This document shows, piece by piece, positions 1 through 9,868 of a stretch of 64,000 nt of DNA. The stretch spans positions 34,446,001 through 34,510,000 of the forward strand of contig OX637394.1 of assembly GCA_951799425.1 (NCBI GenBank). The letters run 5' to 3'. The translations under genes were made by a program, and so were the position numbers. The stretch's first letter is position 1, and every line of letters begins with the position of its first letter. Under the pieces are notes generated by a model. It made no database searches. It worked only from the letters and a program-made list of their open reading frames with translations, and was not told the origin of the DNA. Origin of the DNA: Ilex aquifolium. Lineage: Eukaryota; Streptophyta; Magnoliopsida; Aquifoliales; Aquifoliaceae.

Positions 1-1571
1 TGACCTTGAATGTCTTGCCATCTTCGGGGTTTGTGACTTCCATGACTTAATAGGGGTAGGCCACCTTGACAAGATAGGGGTCATCCCAATGGGATCGGAG
101 TTTCCCTTGAAAGATTGAGAGACGAGAGTTGCATAAGAGCACTTTTTGGCCGGGCTCAAATGACTTCCTTACAATGGATTTGTCATGAAAGATCTTAGCC
201 CACTCTTTTGAAATTTTAGAGCTCTCATACGCATCTCTTCGAATCTCTTACAATTCATTCAGTTCAAGCTTCCTATTCTCTCCAGCCATTCTCATGTTGA
301 AGTTCAAGGTCTTTATGACCCAATTGGCCTTGTGTTCCATTTCAACTGACAAATGGCAAGCCATTCCATAAAAAAGCCGATAGGGAGACATTCCTAGGAT
401 GATTTTGTAGGCAGTGCGTTAAGCCCATAGGGCATCGATCAATCGAAATGACCAATCTTTCCTATTGGGTTCACCATTTTCTCTAGGATATTTTTTATCT
501 CTCTATTGGCCAACTCGGCTTGGCCATTGGTTTGTGGGTGATATGCGGTGGACACCTTGTGTGTGATGCCATATTTATGCATCAACGATGCAAATGGTCT
601 ATTACAAAAATACAACCCACCATCACTTATCATTGCACGAGGCATCCCAAACCTTGAAAAAATGTTCTCCTTGAGAAACTTGACCACGACCCGGTGGTCA
701 TTGGTCTTGGTCAGGATAGCCTCCACCCATTTGGATACGTAATTCACTGCCAGCAAAACGTATAGGTAGCCAAATGACATGGGGAAGGGACCCATGAAAT
801 CGATGCCCCAACAATCAAATATCTCGATAACAAGTACAGGGGAGAGGGGCATCATGTTCCTTCGGGTCACACTACCCAAACGTTGGCACCTATCACATTC
901 TTTACAGAAAGAGATACAATCTTTTATTAAATAGGGCCAATAAAAACCTGACTGTAGAATTTTTGCCGAAGTCTTCTTTGAAGAGAAATGGCAAACGCAC
1001 ACCTCCGAATGGAAAAATGCAAGGACTTCCTGTTGTTCTTTTTCTAGTACGCATCTCAGCATAACTTATTCAAGACTGTACTTGAACAGGTACTGGTTGT
1101 CGAAGTAAAAGTACTTCACATCTGCCATGAATCGCCTTCTATCCTCCGAGCTCCAATGCGGTGGTATTTGTCCTAGAGCAAGATAATTACATATGTCAGC
1201 ATACCAGGGACAAACAGAATGAATCGAAAGTAAATACTCGTTAGGAATAGAGTCAGGGATAGGAATGTGCTCACTAACATCTTGCACCATAAGTCAGGAT
1301 AAATGGTCTGCCACCACGTTCTCAACTCCCTTTTTATCTTTATCATCAAGTTGAATTCTTGTAGGAAGAGTATCCACCTAATGAGTCTTGGTTTGTCATC
1401 CTGCTTAAACAACAAATACTTCAAAGAAGAGTGATCAGTATAGACTATTATAGGTGAACTAATGATGTAAGACTGAAATTTATCCAATGCAAATACTACA
1501 GCTAGCAACTCTTTTTCAGTAGTACTGTAATTCATTTGTACTTCAGTAAGAGTCTTACTAGCATAGTATGT
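1..1571 (-). pseudogene. Athila-like pol 3' part: RNase H end and integrase (element D)
   Basis: This is the downstream part of a Ty3/gypsy polyprotein; it continues past the left window edge. Reading leftwards from 1571 there is an RNase H segment ([12 protein letters not shown]), then an integrase zinc-binding domain (H-H-C-C, ending CKECDRCQ), then the integrase core. The catalytic D, D and E are visible in [13 protein letters not shown] and [12 protein letters not shown]. Near 1-60 is the C-terminal TFKVNG motif. The frame is broken: a shift at about 1290 between RNase H and the zinc domain, a junction near 1064, and a shift near 450 after the catalytic E, with further stops downstream. 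The N-terminal side of RNase H lies at 18740-18952, beyond inserted element A. An integrase joins the cDNA ends to host DNA; this copy cannot. Closest relative in the window is the pol of element E. Confidence 0.9.
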
Positions 1572-3461
1572 TGATGAGCACCAAATATTGTATATTTCAA
1601 GGCCTCATTACATGCAATTCTACTCAACTTTTGCATCTAAGTTCTTAGAGTTAGCCAATTTTATGAATAATGTTGAATTCTCGATGTTGCATGTTTTTAT
1701 AGCTTAAATCATGTATTTTAGGACCTTGCAACTATGATGGATGTGTGGTGAGGGCATGGACACATTACATGAAGATTTGGAGGCTTAAAAGTGAAGAAAT
1801 CAAGGAGGTATTGGTGTTTGGGAACAAAAGCACCAGCAGCCAAACAATCTGGAAACAGAGCCTCGGTATTCCTCCATTTTTACCATGATCCGCTTCGAAT
1901 CTGAAAAATTTTAAAACATGAAAGTTGTATATCTGGATGTCTTATGTATTGTTTCAAAATTTCAGCTCAATCGGACGGTTAGATAAAAAGTTATGACAAT
2001 TATACGAAGACTAGTCCGGAGCAAAAAAACGTACCGGTATTCAGTACCGGTACTGTACCGTACCGGTACTCAGTACCGGTACGCCAAAGCTACTGGTGTA
2101 CGAAGTACCGGTACGGTACAGTACCGGTACTCAGTACTGGTACGCCGTGCCGAACAACCCAAAAACGCCTGCAACTCATCTCCACTTGCTTGGGGGTCCC
2201 ACCTACACTTGTCCCACTTGCCCCCCAACATTTCCTTACACATTTTCATGCCTCCCTTACACAATTTAAAGACTTTGGAGGCCATTGCATTAATGAGGAT
2301 GGGAGAGAAGGGGTAGCCTGGGGGAGGCTTGTCCTAGCCTGTAACACCCATCCATTCAGCCCCTATTGATGGAGGCCCTGCACACAGATAGGGGGACCAC
2401 CATGCACGAAAATTGAAGGCTAACTCTCCATTATATTCAGCATTTTACACATTGTATTGGGGGTGGCTACCAAAGCTTAGGAGTAGTCTTAGCTCAATGA
2501 AGAAGATGATGAATAGTGTAATAGAAATTTATGTTTTTGCATTTTCTTCTCCATTTCTGTTGTATTAAGCTTTAATACTTTTGTAATCTTTAATCCTTGC
2601 ACCTGAATGTTATTTATTTCAAGTTTAGTTCTACATTTTACATTTCACCATTGTTATGTTAAGTTTTCCATTTCAAGCTTTTTAGTTGGGTAGTAAATGC
2701 ACTTATTTTTCTAGTTTCACTTCTCTTCACCTTAATGCAAGTTTAAATTCCATTTCAATACCATGTCTCTTTTCTTTATGCATGTCTTTCATTTTATCAT
2801 GAGTACCTAGATTTTTAGTTTGCTAATCCAAGGGAGACCTCCCCTTGAGAATCCCATATCAACTCTTCTTATTTCCTCTCTCGGTGTACGATGGTTCGGT
2901 TTGACTGGGTTGAGGGTGGATAAGTTGGTGAGTCTTTGATATTCCGTAGGCCTAGTCACGGTTTATGCTTAGATAGTGACCCATCTTATCCCTAGCTTCC
3001 CACGAATCAATCGTTCATCTATAAACCCTTGGAGGAAGGTCTTGAGTTGATTTGGTATTCCCATTGGAATGACCTCTTTAGATTAACCAACAATTGTTTT
3101 CTTGCATTTCCATTCACAAACACAACCACAAAACTCAAACAAAAGATTTTTCACTTTCTTTTCCTTTTGCAAAATCACCTTCACACAACTTGAACTTTCC
3201 TTCTCTGAGGAGACGACCTTGGAATACTTTTCCAAGTAAAACACCAACACACAAAAGACTCTTTGCGATTGGGGAGCACTTTTGTTCACACACCCACATT
3301 TCATTTACATTTTGTTCATTCCATTTTCCACCACCAATCCGTTGTTGCCTAATCTCTTGCATCACCCCGAGGGAGAGTGACACTCCCTTTCACACATAAG
3401 CCATACACACATTGAGGGTTGATGTTAAGAGGTTAGGGAATACACCATTTTTGACCAATCA
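1572..3461 (+). repeat. 5' LTR of element A
   Basis: It begins TGATGAGCAC and ends CCAATCA, just before the PBS. About 300 bp in is a block shared with the LTRs of C, F, G and H (1885-2030). It is followed by five perfect GTACCGGTAC palindromes (2044, 2060, 2073, 2105, 2121) and two near-copies. The likely promoter lies after these, near 2420-2450. The segment around 2945-3030 (GGCCTAGTCACGG...) recurs in every Athila-like LTR of the window except B and H. A stem GGGAG/CTCCC with loop AGTGACA lies at 3371-3387. It is 1890 bp; the 3' LTR is about 150 bp shorter because most palindromes are missing there. Confidence 0.93.
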
Positions 3462-3464
3462 TTT

Positions 3465-3482
3465 TGGCGCCGTTGCCGGGGA
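3465..3482 (+). other. Primer-binding site (tRNA-Asp), element A
   Basis: TGGCGCCGTTGCCGGGGA lies three bases after the LTR end. It is the exact complement of the 3' end of plant tRNA-Asp with CCA, the usual primer of Athila-type elements. Confidence 0.93.
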
Positions 3483-3603
3483 AGGTTAAGCGTCGAGTTC
3501 AAAGGTGATTTTGGACGGCATAGGTAAGTCTCGTGATTTTCATCACGGGCCAAGGTATGTCGTCTCTTTTGTATATATTTTTTTTTAGTTTGTGTTTTAT
3601 ATA

Positions 3604-4489
3604 ATGTCTTATAATTATTATGAAAATGTATCAAATGCCCCATATTATTAAAATGTGTGTGAGATTTGTGATGACTATGGGCACATTACTAGTGAGTGCC
3701 CAAGAATGGCCTCTTATTTTGAAAACGTTTGCAAAATTTGTGGTGAGTATGGACACCTCACTAATGAATGCCCAAGAAATTATTTGGTTCAAGACTTTGC
3801 ATGCGAAGGTTCAAATTCATTTTTGGCCTCCGAAAATTTTTACCCCAATCATTATGTTACACCGAGACATCCGAGTTATGGTTGGGAGAATGAACCTCAT
3901 GATTTTTCATCCAATCTCACACCACCAAATGAATTTTGCCATTATCCAACGTATGAGGACACAAGAATTGGAAAATACGTTTTACGAGTTTTTGCAAAGC
4001 CAAATGGAATGGAATGCCCAAATAACCCAACAACTTGATACATTGACTAATGCTATAATTGCTATGCATGAAGAACAACATCTTGAGCATAGTCAATGTA
4101 TTGAGGTTGATCATCCCAATGGAATGCATATTGATGTTGAATCTCCCACCACTCTTGATTGTGAATAATTTGATAAAGTTATTATCTCACAAGAGGCTAA
4201 TGAGCCCAAGGTCATTTTTCCATCTAAGAGTGGTGTTGAGATTCACATTTCTCAACTTGGGGAGGGCATTGCAATGGAGTTAAGTGTAGAAAGTTTTCAA
4301 GACAAATTTTATACTCCATTGTTGGAATTGCATAAACTTGCCTATACCTCGGTTCGGTTGAGAATTTTGAGTCAACATCCTTTCTATGTTTGGATCGATG
4401 GTTTAAGAAGGGCATTCATACACCAAAAAAATGTTAAAACCAAAAAAATAAATGGGCGTAAGCTCATATCCGAATTGAAGCCGGATTGA
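3604..4489 (+). pseudogene. Broken tandem zinc-knuckle ORF of element A
   Basis: This is the decayed copy of the ORF that is intact in element C (27738-28631). The start MSYNYYENV is kept at 3604. The GAA of the following YYENVCEIC module has become a TAA stop (about 3651). Two CX2CX4HX4C knuckles follow (CEICDDYGHITSEC and CKICGEYGHLTNEC), then a region akin to the C-terminal half of Athila gag. A short deletion after PTYED (near 3960) shifts the frame, and another GAA-to-TAA stop lies near 4166. The end, ISELKPD-stop, is retained at 4487-4489. There is no capsid domain and no protease, RT or integrase. Confidence 0.85.
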
Positions 4490-6525
4490 CATGAGCCCTT
4501 TTTGTTTTGTTTCCATGTACATAATAGTTAGAGTTCTTTTATTGTTATAGTTTTATTTTCATAAATGTTATAGTGTAGATTTTAGCATGAAGGTTGTTTA
4601 CCTCTTCCTAATTTGGACTCATTTCACTTTGAGCATCATTGTAGCAAATCTTATTAGGTATCATGTTATAGTCTAAGTTGGGGGGTGTAAACAAGCTTTT
4701 GTGTTTTCTTTGTTCTGTTAATGTACATATATATATGAAAAAAAAAAAGGAGTATCTCATTCCCCATTTTTACTTTCATTTTTCTCATTGCATGATTCTT
4801 TGTGCATTGAGGACAATGCATGGTTCAAGTTGGGGGGTGAGGTGCACCATTCACATGTTCCACCATTTTTTGTATAGAATAATGGAAAATGTGAAAATTT
4901 TGAAAATTTTGGTTCCAATATTGAACTATATTCCCCTATCTTAATGGTTATGGGATTTGTGATTACTTGATCTTCATTTTGAACTTTGAATACATGAGCA
5001 CATTATACAAGTTTATCCTATTGGTAAGAGTACCACATACTTGTTTGCTTTTGAACTCAACCATAAGTGCACCGTGAACTTGTAATTTTGGTAATTTATG
5101 GATTGAGTTCACATTTAGTGCTTGACATGAATAGTGGAGATGAGTAAGAACCCATTTGAGCTTTAATGCCAATCTTTGTTTGGAGGGAACTTACATTTAC
5201 TCTAGGAACAATTTTTCGAATTCCAAATTTGTTCAATAATCTCATTATACTTGTTTTGGTTAGGTGCATTTGGGTAGTTAATTGACTTTGTCTTGATATG
5301 TACAATGCTCTCATGCCTATCTAGAAATGATCTTAGGCCATCTTTGAAATGCTTTGAGCCTTTGCCTTTTTCTTGTGAAAAATTTATCCCTAGTGCCATG
5401 ATTGAGCCTTAATTGTAAATTCGTTTCTATGCCACACATGTAACCAAGCCATTGAAAATGATAAATATCTACCTTACCTTGGTTGTTCCTAGTGCTAAGT
5501 ATGAGTGATGATAAAAGAGAAGGAAGTATGACGGAAACTCAACAAAAGGGATGAATGATGTTGAAACTCAAAAGAGTTGAAAAAAAAAAAAAAGATTGAA
5601 AATCCAAGAAAAGGAGAAAAAAAGGGTGAGAAGAAGAAAAGAATGACAAAAGAAAAGGAAAATGTTAAGGAAAAGAAAGAAAAGAAACAAAGAGTGTGGT
5701 GCTGTTGTTAGCCTAGAAATCCCATAAAAAGGGAGGTCTTTTTGAAATAAAGGTCATTCACTCGGAACAACCCTCTTTGTTATCCTATATCATTCGTTTC
5801 CCTTACCTCAATATCACCCCAAGGCCTCAATACAACCCTTGAAAGTCCTAAATGATCTAGAGAAGCATGGGGATAGCATACTTTTAAAAGAACAAGAGAA
5901 GTTGATTTTGCTATCTAATGTCCTAGCATTCCTTTCATGAGATTATGCCAAGGTTGTTTCATTTTTATGCATACTTCATTTTTGGATTATATGTGAGCTT
6001 ATTTCGTTTTGAGCACAATATTTTATCTCACATATACACATGGAGTGCATGCTCGGATAATCATTGAGTTATTCTTTGTTGAGAGAAACCCTTGGTGAGT
6101 TTTTGCATCGAAGCTTAATTTGGATAGCCAAAGTGAATGTGAATTCTATTGTGTAAATGTTTAAATTACATGTTCATTTCACACATACGCGAGTTTGAAA
6201 ATGAATGTGTATGTGGATACTCTAGAATAGCATTTAAGGCTATGATGTGTTTCATGTGTGATTGGTTCGGGTGTTCGGATCAAGTTATTGTTGACATCCC
6301 ATTGCTAATTAAGATAAGAGAATATATTTTAAATATTGGATACATGGAAGAGAAGTTTGTAGGTACTTTCACTGAAAACCTTCACGAGACAAAACTTGTC
6401 CACTAGGGATCACCTAGGGGTTTAAAGGCTTGTTGCATGTGCCAAATGCAATTGCGGAATTTAGTATATGTTTTATTTTGTTTGCATGCTTTTTACATTT
6501 TGTTTTCTAGGGACTAGCAAAACTT
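4490..6525 (+). other. Non-coding internal region of element A with two extra PPT copies
   Basis: No credible ORF. AAGTTGGGGGGTG occurs at 4675-4687 and 4827-4839, identical to the 3' PPT at 6526-6538. The second copy follows a 7-bp hairpin (4803-4820, arms TGCATTG/CAATGCA). An A/G-rich stretch lies at 5580-5700. Two short hairpins at 6384-6399 (ACGAG/CTTGT) and 6403-6417 (CTAGG/CCTAG) lie just before the PPT and recur in C, F, G, K and B. Confidence 0.8.
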
Positions 6526-6538
6526 AAGTTGGGGGGTG
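6526..6538 (+). other. 3' polypurine tract, element A
   Basis: AAGTTGGGGGGTG abuts the 3' LTR start TGATGAGCAC at 6539. It is the expected plus-strand DNA primer position. Confidence 0.9.
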
Positions 6539-7854
6539 TGATGAGCACAAAATATTGTATATTTCAAGGCCTCATTACATGCAATTCTACTCAACTTTTG
6601 CATCTAAGCACTTAGAGTTAGCCGATTTTATGAATAATGTTGAATTCTCGATGTTGCATGTTTTTATAGCTTAAATCATGTATTTTAGGACCTTGCAACT
6701 ATGATGGATGTGTGGTGAGGGCATGGACACATTACATGAAGATTTGGAGGCTTCAAAGTGAAGAAATCAAGGAGGTATTGGTGTTTGGGAACAAAAGCAC
6801 CAGCAGCCAAACAATCTGGAAACAGAGCCTCGGTATTCCTCCATTTTGACCATGATCCGCTTCGAATCTGAAAAAGTTCAAAACATGAAAGTTGTAGATC
6901 TGGATGTCTTCTGTATTGTGTCAAAATTTCAACTCAGTACCGGTACGCCGTGCCGAACAGACCAAAAACGCCTGCAACTCATCTCCACTTGCTTGGGGGT
7001 CCCACCTACACTTCTCCCACTTGCCCCCCAACATTTCCTTATACATTTTCATGCCTCCCTTACACAATTTAAAGACTTTGGAGGCCATTGCATTAATGAG
7101 GATGAGAGAGAAGGGGTAGCCTGGGGGAGGCTTGTCCTAGCCTGCAACACCCATCCATTCACCCCCTATTGATGGAGGCCCTGCACACAGATAGGGGGGA
7201 CCACCATGCACGAAAATTGAAGGCTAACTCTCCATTATATTCAGCATTTTACACATTGTATTGGGGGTGGCTACCTAAGCTTAGGAGTAGTCTTAGCTCA
7301 ATGAAGAAGATGACGAATAGTGTAATAGAAATTTATGTTTTTGCATTTTCTTCTCCATTTATGTTGTATTAAGCTTTAATACTTTTGTAATCTTTAATCC
7401 TTGCACCTGAATGTTATTTATTTCAAGTTCATTTCAAGTTTAGTTCTACATTTTACATTTCACCATTGTTATGTTAAGTTTTCCATTTCAAGCTTTTTAG
7501 TTGGGTAGTAAATGCACTTATTTTTCTAGTTTCTCTTCTCTTCACCTTAATGCAAGTTTAAATTCCATTTCAATACCATGTCTCTTTTCTTTATGCATGT
7601 CTTTCATTTTATCATGAGTAGCTAGATTTTTAGTTTGCTAATCCAAGGGAGACCTCCCCTTGAGAATCCCATTTCAACTCTTCTTATTTCCTCTCTCAGT
7701 GTACGATGGTTCGGTTTAACTGGGTTGAGGGTGGATAAGTTGGTGAGTCTTTGATATTCTGTAGGCCTAGTCACGGTTTATGCTTAGATAGTGACCCATC
7801 TTATCCCTAGCTTCCCACAAATCAATCGTTCATCTATAAACCCTTGGAGGAAGG
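6539..7854 (+). repeat. 3' LTR of element A, first part
   Basis: It matches the 5' LTR until element B interrupts it after 7854. Only one GTACCGGTAC is present (6937-6946). About 155 bp of the palindrome cluster and preceding block are deleted relative to the 5' LTR. Both deletion ends share the bases ctca. Confidence 0.92.
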
Positions 7855-8702
7855 TGATTCGCACTTTTTAGTGTGTCAGAATTATATTATTATATTACAC
7901 CCAAGTATAAGTGGTCGAATTGTAGTTTTCTTGGTTTTTGAGTCCAAGTATCGATCCCACAGAGAGTTTTAGTAATTAAAATAAAATAAAATAAATAAAA
8001 TAAAAATAAAGCAATAAAAAGGTTGTTTGGAGTAGTTTGATGTTTAATCGCTTGTGGTGTGAGCTTAGTCTAATGACGGTGCTAAAAACTTGATTCTAAA
8101 ATAACAGGTGGAATAAAGGTGCAGAAATAAAATGCGTACGTAAAACAAATGAATGACAGAAATATAAAAGATATCCTTCAGTTCAAGGATCCCACATGCT
8201 TTACATTGGTCTTGTTACGGAATTGCTACCTCACATCAGTTAACTTCCATTTTACTGGCAAACTAACCGGCAGGTCTGATGTATATATATATTATAACAC
8301 AGCTGCTTCTTAGGCTACACTGGTTATATTTATGTCAAATGATTAACCCAAGCAAACCAGAAGGACAAGCCATTCATGAGGAATACTTGAGTTATTCACT
8401 TGATCTCATGATTGCAAATACGTATATATATAATAAACCATAACACAGCTGCTTCTTAGGCTACACCGGTGGTAATATATAGCACAGTTGCTTCTTAGGC
8501 TACACTGGGCTTAGATGTTCCAATTGATTAATTCAAGTAAAATCCGCAGGTGGTACAGACTATCTTCCGGTGACTTGTCAGGTCAACCGGTGGTAGTTAA
8601 TCATAATACAGCTGCTTCTTAGGCTACACTGTATTTAGATATATCACCCAGAAAGTGAAGTTACTCGAACGGCATACTTGAATTATTCAATAGGTTATCT
8701 TG

Positions 8703-8765
<63 letters not shown>

Positions 8766-9855
8766 GTAGAACTTCCTCAGCGTTCCAGTGTAGGACTAGC
8801 CATACTGACAGGATCACCGGGGTTATTCTAGCAGGCAATATTATTATATATATAGTAATACCAGGCGTCAGTGGAACTTCCTCAGCATTTCGGTGGAAAC
8901 GCCGGGGTCATTCTAGCTGGCCCGTCTTATATATATATAATACTATCAGGCGTCAGTGGAACTTCCTCAGCATTCCAGTGGAGGATTAACCATACCGGTA
9001 GGAACGCCGGGGTCATTCTAGCTGGCCCGTCTTGTATATATAATAAACGTATAAATAAAACATCAGCAATTCCAAAAACAGATCAATATTATACATGTGT
9101 TCCCCTCGAACCGGAGGATATACGGAACTACTCACGCTCCATTGCTATAGACAAGCAAGGAGAGCTAGCAGTTGTCATTACAACAGAAAGGAAAGTGCGG
9201 AATTTAAATGTCTTTCGCAGGGAACGATTGAAACACAACCACTCTTATAATCGGTTAAGATGAAAAAGTGGCGGCAGTTCAATTATTCGAATTGAAAGCT
9301 ATACAAAAACTATAAAGGTACAGGACTTAGGACTGAAGTATAACACGGACCGGAGTGTATTTTCTCTTCTCTTTTCTTTCTCTCTTTTTCTCTCTTCAGA
9401 ACTTCAGAACTTCAGAATCTCTCTCAGATCTCTCTGTTTCTCTCTTCTTTTCTGCCTCCGTCCGGCCTTGTATGAAAGCTGAAGAGTGTCCCTATTTATA
9501 GGCGTGGGAAGGCAAGTGGGAGAAGAGATGAGGCTGAGTCTGACAAGGGTGACCGTCCGGACGGCAGTCCCACCGTCCGGACGGTGGTGCTTTGCTGGAA
9601 ACGGCCACTTGCATGCATGCTGAGTCTTCACGTTGGTTAATTACACTTTGGCCTTCATTCTTTACATTTCCTTGACATTGCTCCCTTGGTCTTGCGTTAT
9701 TTCGGCATTTGTCCTGCAACTTTCAGATAAAATGTTATACCTAATATCATTCCCGCACAAACCCTAATTCACTCTAAGTACTAATTTTTAGTGCATTTAT
9801 TATACTAATTTAAATTTTTTGATTTTTTAATTTATACATAATTTAGGTTTAATCA
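7855..9855 (-). repeat. 3' LTR of element B (left copy)
   Basis: 2001 bp, 38 bp longer than its partner because of a longer (TA)n run (about 8703-8761). It holds four copies of a roughly 25-bp motif around GCTTCTTAGGCTACAC (8296, 8442, 8481, 8605) and three copies of a unit around CAGTGGAACTTCCTCAGC (8766, 8861, 8948). Two palindromes CCGTCCGGACGG are at 9553-9564 and 9573-9584. A TATA box on the minus strand (CTATAAATAGGG) is at 9490-9503. Confidence 0.95.
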
Positions 9856-9868
9856 CACCCCCTAACTT
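9856..9868 (-). other. 3' polypurine tract, element B
   Basis: Minus-strand AAGTTAGGGGGTG abuts the 3' LTR. It is identical to the PPT of element E (24594-24606) and one base different from that of A, C, F, G and K. Confidence 0.88.

Noticed and set aside
2031-2142. Palindrome clusters as a CRISPR array or as retroviral dimerisation sites
   Set aside because: No regular spacers and a eukaryotic context rule out CRISPR. In B and H the clusters lie upstream of the TATA box, so they would not be in the full-length 5' leader RNA; a dimerisation role is therefore unlikely.
3094-3399. Conserved 60-110-residue ORFs in LTRs (3094, 18372, 27181, 32072 and others)
   Set aside because: They recur because the LTR sequence recurs, and frames and lengths vary between copies; more likely conserved leader sequence than protein.
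8678-8989. Plus-strand ORF of about 100 residues, Ile/Tyr repeats
   Set aside because: Translation of the (TA)n run and LTR repeats of B; no family signature and no conservation of frame.
9404-9719. Minus-strand 75-residue ORFs in the B LTRs (also at 17861-18176)
   Set aside because: Present in both LTR copies only because the LTRs are identical; they cover the TATA box and palindromes and show no protein signature.
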